From contig JAJEKV010000030.1 of NCBI GenBank assembly GCA_021234155.1, forward strand, positions 15,862,003 through 15,926,002: a DNA stretch of 64,000 bases. Direction: 5' to 3'. Position 1 is the stretch's first letter; each line of letters starts with the position of its first letter. This DNA comes from Isoetes taiwanensis (Eukaryota > Streptophyta > Lycopodiopsida > Isoetales > Isoetaceae). Shown here piece after piece: positions 45,812-55,839 of the stretch. The position numbers were made by a program, and so were the translations under genes. Below the pieces are notes generated by a model. The model was not told the DNA's origin. It did no database searches and saw only the letters and a program-made list of their open reading frames with translations.

Positions 45812-47856
45812 AAACACTAAGTCAGTAGACCTGTGACAGCATCAGTAAATATTAGTTAAGGCACTTACTTGTGTCTATTGGTTCTTGTGGTACCACTCGA
45901 ACACCAAAAGCCAAAAGCCATGTCTCAGTCATAATGTGGGCACAACTGGGGCTACAGCAGGTTCTAGAGTGTCTGCAAAACAAATTCAAAATCAATAGAG
46001 TCTTTAGACGAGGGTTAGAGATGATAATATTTACCTCAAATGGTGTGATAGACATGGAATGTGATATTGGTGACCGCATTCTCGCTATCTGGCGGCAACA
46101 TTTTACCCTCCCATTTCGACATAACGTCCACAAAATGGACAACCTTCATCACCCTCTTCTTACGCCTCGGGAAGCATTGGAAGTGCGGGATCTAAAGGAG
46201 TGTCATGACCACTACGCTCGAGAAAAATCTCAAATCTTTGCATTCGAGGTTGCGGCTCCAGTGATAAGTCTTCACATGCCTTTAGCTCAATTTTAGGTTT
46301 TTTGCGAGTTCCTTATTTAATTGATTCAGCCCCAGTGCAACACTGTATACCATTTAGCTCTTCATCCTTTAGTTAAACACAACCCGAACACCCTCTGCTT
46401 TGCTTTCGGTTCTTTGTCATGATTGATTGCCATCTGTGCAAATCAGCTCTAATTTCTAATGCTTTATGCTCCATCAACTCAATCTTTCTTTTGATATCAT
46501 TTTTCCTATCCTCTTTTGCTTGCAATCGTTGCTTACATCTATCAAACCTAGCTGATGTTGCAGCCAACCATTCCTTCACAAGTATGCCATAGTCTGCAAA
46601 ACAAAACACTACGTATATATCAGCCTCCTAACATAGTAAGCCATGTACTGATGAAAAACCACAATCACACACCACACAACACAAGGTAGTCTCTACACAC
46701 CACCACATACCACACACCACACAACATACGCTGCACAGTACACACCACACAACACGCTGTGGTGGTAGCAAGCAGTGGTGGGACATTGTGCAGGGTGGTG
46801 AAGTGTGGTGGTGGTGGCGGTGGTGTGTGTGGTGGTGGTGGGGTGTGGTGGTGGTGGTGGTGGTGGAGTGTGGTGGTGGTGGACTGTGGTGTGGGACATG
46901 GTGGAGTGTGGTGATGGGGTGTGGTGGTGGGGTGTGGTGTGGTGGTGGTGGAGTGTGGGGTGTGGTGTGGTGGTGGTGGCGTGTGGTGGTGGTGGTAGAT
47001 TGTGGTGTGGGACATGGTGGAGTCGGTGGTGTGGGTGTGGTGGTGGTGGAGTGTGGTGGTGGTGGTGGAGTGTGGTCGAGGGGTGTGGTGTGGGACATGG
47101 TGGAGTGTGGCGGTGGGAGATGGTAGAGTGTAGTGGTGGGAGATGGTGGGGTGTGGTGTGGGACATGGTGGATGCCAACAACTCACCACTCACCAGACCA
47201 CACATACCTCATCTATCATTCTGGCATCCATTGCACGAAATGCCCCACAGATGGCATCATAGAGACACAACATGACAATACTGCCAACATGATGCAAAAT
47301 GGTAGTAGACATACCTGATTCTTGAAGTGGATTTGATGTTACCTTTTCTGTGTTGATTGAAACAATCTAGGTCAAGCTTGAGATTTTTTTCTGTTGTAAC
47401 ACAACTAATAATTGAACATACCTGCAATGGCATGTTTTGGTCTCAGAACATTGCTCTGCTTTTCTGTTTTGATTGTGAGAGTCCTTGTTTTCATCGGGAG
47501 TTTTATAATAATCCGAGAAGCTCTTCCAATTAACAGCCTCCCCCTTTATATGCAGATAATAAGCCACTGCCCAGGTTCCAGGAGCCATTCCACCCCATGT
47601 ATGTGGCTTCCCTGTAATTCTTTTGTACATTTGCATGAACTCTTTGTATTGTTCATTGCTCAGATTCTTCAATCTGTACAAGAAAACATATGCCTTAATT
47701 TTTCAGTTTGAACAAAACATTTAGGGGAAAATACCTGTAGCCAGATTTATTTGGAACTCTGTCACCCCAAAGCTTCTTTAGATCTTCGTGGGGCACAATC
47801 TCTTGTTTGAGGAGAAATTTCATCGTGTAACCAGTGGCGTTCAATTCTGACTCCAT
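45812..47856 (-). pseudogene. Composite element copy 2: gene A, 5' half only, inverted
   Basis: Exons from the start: 47856-47735 (ATG, ending VPNKSGY), 47673-47422 (LKNLSNEQYKEFMQMYKRIT, HTWGGMAPGTWAV), 47347-47315, 47280-47208 (CLYDAICGAFRAMDARMIDE). Then comes the minisatellite, the coiled-coil exon (to 46593) and the RING-like exons (about 46290-45869). The first four junctions keep frame; the link across the minisatellite does not, so an exon may be missing. The copy stops at about 45812, inside the intron before the third exon of copy 1. The FCP1, protease and gene B parts are absent. Where copy 1 has TGA in the coiled coil, this copy has CACAGA (His-Arg), so the break in copy 1 is a private lesion. 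Confidence 0.7.
46675..47170. repeat. TGGTGG minisatellite of composite element copy 2
   Basis: GTGGTGG/GGAGTGTGGTGG repeats occupy 46790-47165, with CACACCACAC runs at 46675-46755. It corresponds in inverted orientation to 1-265. Here it clearly lies between the exon ending at 47208 and the coiled-coil exon beginning at 46593, that is, within an intron. Confidence 0.9.
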
Positions 47857-47966
47857 TAGGGTTCAATCGGCAAGAAGCGGCAAAAAAACAAAAGAAGAGG
47901 TGATTATTTCTTAATTCAAAAAGGTGGACAATGACGTGGCATAAAATTCAAAATAACCGATGCTCA

Positions 47967-48296
47967 TTAATTCGCACTCCCGCAATCTCCGCTGCGGTAT
48001 GCACCACCCGATTCTACCACAAAGGTGGTGCCAAAATGTGGCGTCAAAATGCGCGTTTTTGATACACCACAGCGTGCTTTTACCCTTTTGGAAAAATCTT
48101 GAAGGTCTTCTCTAGGCTCTTCTACCGGAATTAGCCAAGCACCTATACCATAACTCGCGAAGAGCTCTGGCAAAGGTAGGGAAATCAATTCCCGGCGTTT
48201 GGAAGGGGCAGGGGCAGGGGAAGCAGAGCGGGAGCGGCAGCGCTTCGGCATTCTGTTGGGTGGGAGAATTGGACGATGCTTCTCCCTCACGACCAT
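47967..48296 (-). CDS. Hypothetical frame upstream of gene A copy 2
   Basis: 109 codons in the same direction as gene A, ending 108 bases before its ATG. A basic Ser/Arg/Pro start (MPKRCRSRSASPAPAPSKRR) is followed by LPLPELFASYGIGAWLIPVE. It might be an additional 5' exon, an upstream gene of the element or a host gene fragment. No family is recognised. Confidence 0.35.
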   Translation of the reverse strand: MVVREKHRPILPPNRMPKRCRSRSASPAPAPSKRRELISLPLPELFASYGIGAWLIPVEEPREDLQDFSKRVKARCGVSKTRILTPHFGTTFVVESGGAYRSGDCGSAN

Positions 48297-48489
48297 ATAA
48301 AGGCTGGCGTAAAATAAATTTCGTAGGCTACGATTTTAGGATTTTCGTACTATTAGTATCTTAATCGTAATGATTTAATAGGATATGAAGTGAAATGTAA
48401 TTACCTTGAAATGACCATAATTTTATTTTCTAAAACATTTAAAAAAAAAATGTCTATCCTGAAATGGCCATTCGTTTTTGGACATCAAT

Positions 48490-48954
48490 CATCTTATGTT
48501 GGCTTGGCACTTGTTTAGTAATTGTAATTGTAATTAGTTAGTGTAAATTGCTTGTTGACTTCAAAATTGTTGACTTACGCTTCACCAAACATGTTGGTCA
48601 ATGAAAGTCAAACATTTGCTTGGGGGTGATTCACACTTGTTGACTTGAAAATTGTTGACTTACACAATATGCCTTAACATAATGCATAGAATAGCATAGG
48701 TCAAAATTGTTGACTTATGCATTCTTTTAATATATTGATGACACAGTTCTTCAAAAAAAAAAGAAAATTGTTGACTTATGCTTTACTAAACATGTTATAC
48801 ACAATATGCCTTAACATAATCCATTCAATAGCATAGGTCAAAGTTGTTGACTTACGCTTTACCAAATGCTTGGGGGTGGTTCACACTTGTTGACTTGAAA
48901 ATTGTTGACTTACGCTTTTCCAAAACATGTTGGTCAATGACAGTCAAACTTTTG
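48490..48954. repeat. Degenerate repeats rich in TTGTTGACTTACGC
   Basis: TTGTTGACTT or a close variant occurs about nine times, together with AACATGTTGGTCAATGA and CAATATGCCTTAACATAAT, each seen twice. This indicates old tandem duplications of 130-190 bases. No gene is seen. Confidence 0.65.
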
Positions 48955-49530
48955 CCCATTGGATAACGATTTCCTTGAAGGATCTCCCCTTTCAGCGTGT
49001 TGGTTCTAGAGGTGCTAGTGCATAACATTTGGTATCAGAGCCATGTTTCTTTCATTAGAGCTTGTGGGCAATGCTTCTAGTTCTTAGTCTTAGATCAGAG
49101 GAATATAATCGCCAAATTTTCACAACTAAGTCGAGTAGGAAAGCCATCCAGTATGTCTAATCCTTGATATTGTCAAAGAGCAAGTTAACAAATAAACCTT
49201 AACCTTTATTTAAAAGCAAAAAAAAAAAAAACGATGTTGATATCTATATATGCTAGAATCTGCATATAACATTTGGTATCAGAACTAATTCCTCGTGGCA
49301 ACATTGATGTGTTCCATATGCTTGAGGGCAAGCATCCCGAGAAGGGGAGCAATTGATATGGTTTGTGGGGTATGGGATAAATCCTGGAAGGTTGGGGCCC
49401 ATTGGATAACGATTTCCTTGAAGGATCCGCCCTTTTAGTGTGTTGGTTATCATTAGAGGTGCTAGTGCATAACACGAACCGCTCAATTTTGCTTTTTTTT
49501 TTTTTTTTTTTTTTTTTTTTTGGCAAATCG

Positions 49531-50588
49531 GATGGAGAGCACTCTCATGCAATGCGAAACAATTGTTTTCGTATGAGAAATTCATGATTGGCCCACGGAA
49601 AGCCCACTTGTTTGGGCTTTGGTAGAGCCTGTTTTCTTGTATGGTTACAAGTGTGGGGGCGCCATTAGTGCTAGTGCTTGGGAGAGCTTGGAGCGGGTGC
49701 AAAAGTCCTTTCTCACTTACAGCCTCGGAGTTAAAACAACGGTGCCCTATGCTATTCTTTTACAAGAGACAGGTTTTTGGCCTCTTCAACATTCTGCCAT
49801 GAAGCGTCATCTCCACTATATCTGCAAGGTGCACCACATGGATGATGATAGGTATCCTGTTCTTGCACTTGCCATGGATGAATCTCCTCAGCGTTTGAAA
49901 CGACGTTGGAAAGAGCATTGCACTACATGGTTTGCCTGTTGGGCTGTGCAACCAGAGCACTGCCTGATGCTTGCCAGTTCTGATCCTGAGCTTTTGCAAC
50001 AATATCTCAATGGTCGTTCTTCTCAAAAGATATGGGACGCAGTTACCTTGACCCAAGTGAAAACTGGTCATTATCATGCACACATAAATCCCACCTTGGC
50101 ACCAGGGCCCCAAGCTTATTTGCTTGCTTCATTGTCCAGGAACAAGCTTGTAGCTATTGCATCAATTCGCACGGGGTCCAACAGGCTACGGATTGAGACA
50201 GGTAGATGGGAGCGGCCGCAATTGCCGCGAGAAGCGAGACTATGTACCTGTTGCCAGTTACAGGTTATTGAAGATGAAAGCCATACTCTTCTGAGTTGCC
50301 CTGCTTTTGAGATAGTCCGGAATCATTTTTCGACCTTAGCATTCCATTCCACGCTTCCACAACTTCTCAGCGCACCATCTGTACATGACTTGGCATTATA
50401 CATACTTGAGGTTCTAGATGAACGTCTTCAATTACTGAGCCCTCAGTAGTCATTATCTCTGACTGTCTAGTATCATCATTACTGTAAAGGGTTTTCCCTT
50501 GAAAACCTTTCGAGGCAGGGGTTTTTTAATCCTAGTAGTAATGATTGTACTAGCCCATTGTATGGGTCCCATGACCTATTGGTCCTTA
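49531..50588 (+). mobile_element. LINE family A relative, copy 5, with intact ORF2 C-terminus
   Basis: One uninterrupted frame (49619-50449, 276 codons) encodes VEPVFLYGYKCGGAISASAW, LGVKTTVPYAILLQETGF, RIETGRWERPQ and the zinc-knuckle-like CTCCQLQVIEDESHTLLSCP. This is the ORF2 part after the reverse transcriptase. It is clearly diverged from copies 1, 2 and 4 but collinear. The 3' end keeps GGGTCCCATGACCTATTGGTCC. It is 5'-truncated at about 49531 against the T tract. The open frame suggests this is the youngest LINE in the window. Confidence 0.88.
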
Positions 50589-50752
50589 AAAACCAAATTT
50601 AAAGAATAAATTACAAGAAAATAAAGCAGTGCCACTATCATCGCACTCCGTGTGGTGTTCCTTAAATTGCACAAATTCAGAACTTAGAATACGAAGAGAT
50701 GCTTATGTCAAATATGTTGCATGTACATTATTATCTTAATAAAGAAGGATAA

Positions 50753-50860
50753 TTGAATTGAATTTCTTTTATAGTCCACGAAGACCAACCAGTATGGGAC
50801 CCAATACAATACCCAATACAATACAAGGTCTCAAAAGGCTCACAATAATCCTTTCATAAT
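50753..50860 (-). mobile_element. LINE family A 3' end fragment in D2
   Basis: Same insertion as at 45200 (TTTTATAGTCCACGAAGACC, TATGGGACCCAATAC). The ACCCAATACAAT stretch has expanded to three copies. Confidence 0.75.
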
Positions 50861-51392
50861 CAAGAATGAGTTGGAGTACTTGTTAAAAAAGAAATCCTAT
50901 GAATGAGAATGGAAACACGATTGTTAACCAAACCAAGTAAGAACTCGTGCAACTATTTTTAGAACGAACCGAATGGGTTTGTCTTGCACTGCACAGAGCT
51001 GGAAATAACTTGGAACTGCTTGGAATAAGAGATTAGGGATTAGCCCTGAAACGCATGCCCAGCTATGATCCGGCACATCATTTTGCCGATTCGGCCTCTT
51101 TATAAGGTATTTTTCGCCATTTAATCTTAAAATTATTTTGTCATTCTTCCTGACAACATTGCTATTCTTATCTTTACATATTCTAATGCAGATGAATACA
51201 CATGCAGAGACAATGAATGAATCTAAGAATGATTTGGTGCATGTTGTGGAAGCAGAGGTTGGTCTAAACTTTGCCGATTAAGAAACTCAAAGGAAGGCGC
51301 CCAATTGCCAAATTGCGCTAGACTGCAAGTAAAGACTTACTACCAAATTTGCTTTGCATGGTTTTGCTACCTAAGTTGCGGGACAACTGGAA

Positions 51393-51684
51393 TTTTAAGA
51401 TTTGGTCCAGCTACCACCAAATCTTAAAACCGTGACGTGGAAAGTCCAGGCTAGCATAAAATGCCACGTCACATTTTTATGCTAGCCTGGACTTTCCACG
51501 TCACAGTTTTGTGGAGGCATATATATCTTTATGAAAAAGAAAAAAAAAGATATGCCACGTGACTGCCAAATCAGCAGCCAAAGAAAAGGCTGGCCACAAT
51601 TTCGTCATGCAATGAATCATTGCATGACGAAATTGTGGCCCTCCGTTCGATAAATTTACCACTAGACCTCCTCCCATATAAAAA
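51393..51684 (+). promoter_or_regulatory. Hairpin-rich promoter region of the SAMHD1-like gene
   Basis: Three inverted repeats occur in 250 bases: 14-bp arms at 51393-51406/51416-51429, 30-bp perfect arms at 51432-51461/51475-51504, and 23-bp perfect arms with a 3-base loop at 51592-51640. The sequence contains several ACGT-core motifs (TGACGTGG, GCCACGTCAC, CACGTG), the bZIP/bHLH binding type in plants. A TATA box (TATAAAAA) lies at 51677-51684, about 195 bases before the ATG at 51879. A role in driving the downstream gene is inferred from position. Confidence 0.5.
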
Positions 51685-51878
51685 CAAGTTCAATTTTCTT
51701 ATTCTGCTATCTACCAACGCCTTTTCGAGTTCACGTCTTCGTCATTCCTAATCTGTTCCGTCTTGGTGATCAAAGTTAGTATAGTTCTGTTTAAATTTCT
51801 CTTCTCGATATATTCATGACGAGAAGATGCATGTTTAATATTTTCATGTTCTAAGGATTTAATATTGGCTGCAGGGGG

Positions 51879-53243
51879 ATGGGTTCCAGCGAAAATAAGT
51901 TTGGTAAGAGGGAAGAAATGAAGGAGTTTCATGACAATATTCATGTTAATATTCTCGTTGATCCAGTAAGTTCTATGTTGTCGAACCGAATATAGAAGTA
52001 ATGTAGAAGATCGCAGGTCGCTATATGCATGTTTTTAATTGTATATGAGAATGAAAAAGAAAGCCACAATGATGTCTCCCATGCAATGCAGGAAATAATA
52101 GTAGTGGGCATATTATGTGTGGCTCTATACAAATAGAAACAGAAACTTCAAAACAGAAATAAATTTGAGTTGTATTGTGAGATCTATATCATGCTGGCTG
52201 ATAATATATAGGTTTCATTTGGTGCAGTTATCACTGAAGTTCATGGATACTGAAGAATTCCAGAGGTTAGTTCACCTTCTGTTCTTATTTTCAAAAAGGA
52301 TTGTTTCAGAATGATGCTGATGATATCTGGTATTTATGATTCAGATTAGGAGATATCAAGCAACAAAGTAAGCAAATTTAATCTTTCAACTTCTATAGAA
52401 GTACACTACTAGCAAACATTTTGTGCAGATCTATGTGATAATGTTGCAACTCATACACGATATGAACACTCTCTTCGTTGCTACCATAGTGCCTTGTTAA
52501 TATTAAATGTAAGTAAGCACTTTCCTTATCACTTCAAGATTAAATGGTATTTCAAGATTAAATGGTATGAATGAATGAACTATTGTATTGGCTAGGATAT
52601 GGATGGAGATTCTATTGACCCCTCCCATGTCAGATGTGTGAGGCTTGCAGGTATGTTTGGGTTCATCCTACTTTTGATTTAATCTTGTTATGTGATAATG
52701 ACCCAAAATGCTTAATACTTAAGGGTTGTTGCATGATTGTGGTCATACCATTCATCATTCGCTTGGTAACGAGTTCCTGCCTAGAGCTGCTCCAGGGTCT
52801 GTATTTCAAAAACTTGTCTATTATCGCTTTTGCTTAAGATTAGTATTATTGTTATTTTGAAGGCGTGGATTATTGTCTTGGGTTAAGCTTAATTTGTCAA
52901 GATCTGTCGCATCTGAAAGATCAGGTCCAAAATATTACTGGGTAGATCATGCAGGTCACATGAGGAGAGATCTATAAGAATGGTGCAACGCATTGTCGAT
53001 GAACCTAAAAACATTGATATTGAAGAAAATGACCTGCGAAGAGTCAAGGTACATGATGGCTGTCCAGTTTCTCTAGTTTAAAATTCTTTACTTATGCTGT
53101 CTGATGCATTGTAGGATTTGATTCTTGGAAGCTGCAAAACTCCCAATCTAGAGCAATATGGGGAAAATTCTATGATGCATCAGAAGTCGAAACCCGCAAC
53201 ATGTGTTTCAACTGGACTATTCCTATACAGAACTAGGCTTTGA
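51879..53243 (+). CDS. VEN4: SAMHD1/VEN4-like HD-domain dNTP hydrolase, 3'-truncated
   Basis: Eight exons join in frame: 51879-51965, 52228-52265, 52345-52367, 52429-52508, 52596-52650, 52724-52796, 52955-53048 and 53115-53243 (192 codons). The series matches SAMHD1 homologues, which cleave dNTPs: EFHDNIHVNILVDP, LKFMDTEEFQR, ATHTRYEHSL, VRLAGLLHDCGH (the HD metal site), EFLPRAAPG, MVQRIVDE and DLILGSCKTPNLEQYGE. It then runs into a stop. The expected continuation with NGIDVDKxDY, which supplies the last metal ligand, and the whole C-terminal half are absent. Small deletions are visible (the YPG before ATHTR, the RW before SHEE). It is probably a decayed or shortened paralogue that may still be transcribed. 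The donor of exon six is my least certain choice. Confidence 0.75.
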
Positions 53244-54476
53244 CTTTAATGCAGATTGATTTAGTATATGGAATAAAGTGCAGTTTCTAAGCTTGGTTTA
53301 AAGTTGTCAAATAAGAAGGCATATTTTGCATCCAAAGCTATGGTGTTCCATCAAATTTAATTATCTTGCTCAGCCACTAATTGTAGATGTGAGGACACTA
53401 TGATGATAAGTTTTTGGTTTTATGGCTTGATACGATGGCTTTGCAAATTGTTTTTGTCTACGGGCCTCTCCAATATCAAGTTGCACCTTATCAACAAGCA
53501 TTATTATGATTGTCTGCCAAAAGTGTCCTCAATTCATAGTGCATGTCTAAGATGTAGGTTTTGCCCCAGCCTGGTCTCAAAACTCCAAACTCCATAGTGC
53601 AGACTCAGGAAGAAGTGCTGCGACTCCATCTGAAATCTTTTTTACTCTATTTTTTATAGCTTGGAAAGGAAATGTCTAATCAGCACTTTGGGCTGAGAAG
53701 GCATTCCTATCTTGATGCTGGCAAGTTTGACGGCTGTAAGGGTCGTGAAGACATGTACAAAGAAAATGGAAATGCTGTATTCCCAAGGCATGCATAATGA
53801 ACTTCTAATAGAACGTGATGTGATTAAATAGTGAAAACATCATGTGGTAAGAATCCCAGAGATCATGTGGTAAGAAATCCTAGATGGCTGCAACATGGAC
53901 ACTAAAATTGCAAGTGTCAACCCATGTTTGTAAAAACCAATCAATCCAGTTCCATTGCAAAATGATCGTCGTTGCTAATTGGATGTTCCTAGGGACATGC
54001 AAGGACATGCATCATCATTGACAGAATTTTATCCATGGAATCTTATTGTGTTTCTAGGGCTATCAATGAATCTGGATTGTCATTGCTTTTTTGTGAGCAA
54101 TCAAGTTTGCAAAGGGCCTGTCGATTTTCAGGCCAAATTTCCTTGCATTTCTCTCTTTTTATTTGCGCCTGTTTAGCTTATGCATTTTTAAAACTAGAAT
54201 ACAAGGGCCATATGCAGGAACAGTTCGTTCTGTAATTTCAATTTGGAAGTCACAGAAAAGTTTAACAGAATGCATAATTGGTGCCTCGATGCGCAACAAT
54301 GGGCAATGACACACTTCAAAGTGTTTTAGACTTCAAAGTTGAAGACTGGAGAGAGTTCAATTGTCTGTTTGCAAACCCCTTAGGTCTTGATGCATGGAGT
54401 TCTTTCTATTGGTAGTGTTCCTGGGCCCAACAAATGCACCTAAAGCATGATAGGATAAAACACATGGACACGAAAA
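53244..54476. other. Intergenic; possible further SAMHD1-like remnants
   Basis: One open stretch after a TTTATAG acceptor at about 53660 reads LGKEMSNQHFGLRRHSYLDA, but no link to known SAMHD1 sequence was found. The rest shows nothing. It separates the two tail-to-tail host genes. Confidence 0.4.
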
Positions 54477-55739
54477 TCAGCTAAGCTTAGGTGTGGCCCC
54501 ATAGCATTTGTCATTGAAGAATCTGGTAACAGCAGCAGCCTTGTCAATGGAAAGGTCAGTTATCTCCATAATCAATTCTTGAGAAGCTCTACTGATATTG
54601 GTGATGGAACCAAAAGCTTGCTCAAGCTGCCAGGTTTTTTAGTAGATCAACACACAATTCTAAAATTTGAGTGAGAAAATCAATACGGTTTACAGACAGA
54701 CCTACCGAAAAGGCATCATGATGATCCAGTAGAGGGATAGCAGCAATGCTATTGAGGCGGGCTTCTTCTGACTGCACAAATTCCTTCCTCTAATGGCAAC
54801 ATTTATTCCTCAGAGATTGAAGCTACCAAGCAGTGACTAGAATGAAAACAACAGAAAGTTAGATGTGTTCACCTCTAAATCAAGCAAAGCAATTGTCCCT
54901 TGGCGTTTACACTCTGCATTATAGGGTTATGTCAGAAATTGCCTGCTTAAAATTAAAATTTGCTTTTCGAAACAAATTTAAATGGATCAACTTGCTTGCT
55001 TCAAGTATTAGATTCTTACCAGCATGAACATGTGCCATTCGTATCATCTTTTCCATTGCAGCAGTTGCATCCAATACTAAAATATATGCTGGTGCGCCAA
55101 TATTCATTGGACTTGGACGGCTAAAGAAACTCCACTTTAGGGCTTCCAGCACATCTTATGACTTGCATGTATGACATTACCTGAAGTAGAATTCGATGAA
55201 GGCTCTGTTTGCTTCCTCCGATGGCAATGCTATTATAACATGTAGAATTCTAAAAGTAGCCCTAACCTTCTCAATTCTGAAAGAAATCGATATTGCAATC
55301 ACTGGACTTACAGTAATTTCTACAACAATGCAGAGATCAGTTCATATCACATTCTTTACTATACATTTCTTCTGTACTATGAAATTACAATTCAATAAGC
55401 AACGCATCAGCAACTACAAATTCCAGCCATACCTTTCCCACATATTTGGGGATAACTCTTTCTGTGGATCTAAGATCAATATAAATGCCACAGAAACTCC
55501 GCCATTGTTGAATATGAAGTCCTTACACAGCAGGAAAGAAAGAGAAAAAAAAGCAAACAGTTCAATGCATAAGTATTTCTAAGCTTATGTCGTTATCCGC
55601 AACAACTACTGACCGGAGAAATGTTGGAAAACCTGACACGATAATTCTCATCCTGAAGAAGGTTCGAAAATGCGTTAGTGAAAGTGTGGAACTGAGCTTC
55701 TCGCCATCGTTCGCTTGCGATACAGATGCCGCCGGACAT
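54477..55739 (-). CDS. PTD: PTD (PARTING DANCERS) meiotic crossover protein
   Basis: Seven exons, each with GT-AG borders and matching phases: 55739-55614, 55521-55433, 55276-55181, 55120-55020, 54913-54873, 54771-54706 and 54626-54477, giving 222 codons plus stop. Landmarks in order are MSGGICIASERWREAQF, FIFNNGGVSVAFIL, RILHVIIALPSEEANRAF, then MIRMAHVHAG, LNSIAAIPLLDHHDAF and LEQAFGSITNISRASQELIM with DLSIDKAAAVTRFF. The order fits Arabidopsis PTD, an ERCC1-like partner of SHOC1 (an XPF-like protein) that promotes class I crossovers. PTD has an ERCC4-like fold without nuclease residues and a C-terminal helix-hairpin-helix region. Length is slightly short of the roughly 240 residues I recall for Arabidopsis. 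No frame breaks are seen, so it is probably functional. Confidence 0.87.
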
Positions 55740-55839
55740 GGTGGCCATACCAAATCCCGGTATCAACCAGAAGCGTTTTTGAGCTTTCCGGTAGCCGGAA
55801 ATTGGGGTGACAATTTCCCCTCAAGCGAACATGTATTAA

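Larger units (their letters stand above)
48955..51334. repeat. Segmental duplication, copy D2
   Basis: Second copy of D1. It has a 28-base T tract at about 49493-49520, then a different LINE from that in D1, and then the shared right part ending CTAGACTGCAAGTAAAG. GGTATCAGAGCC recurs at about 49030, and a weak form at 49270. Confidence 0.85.
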
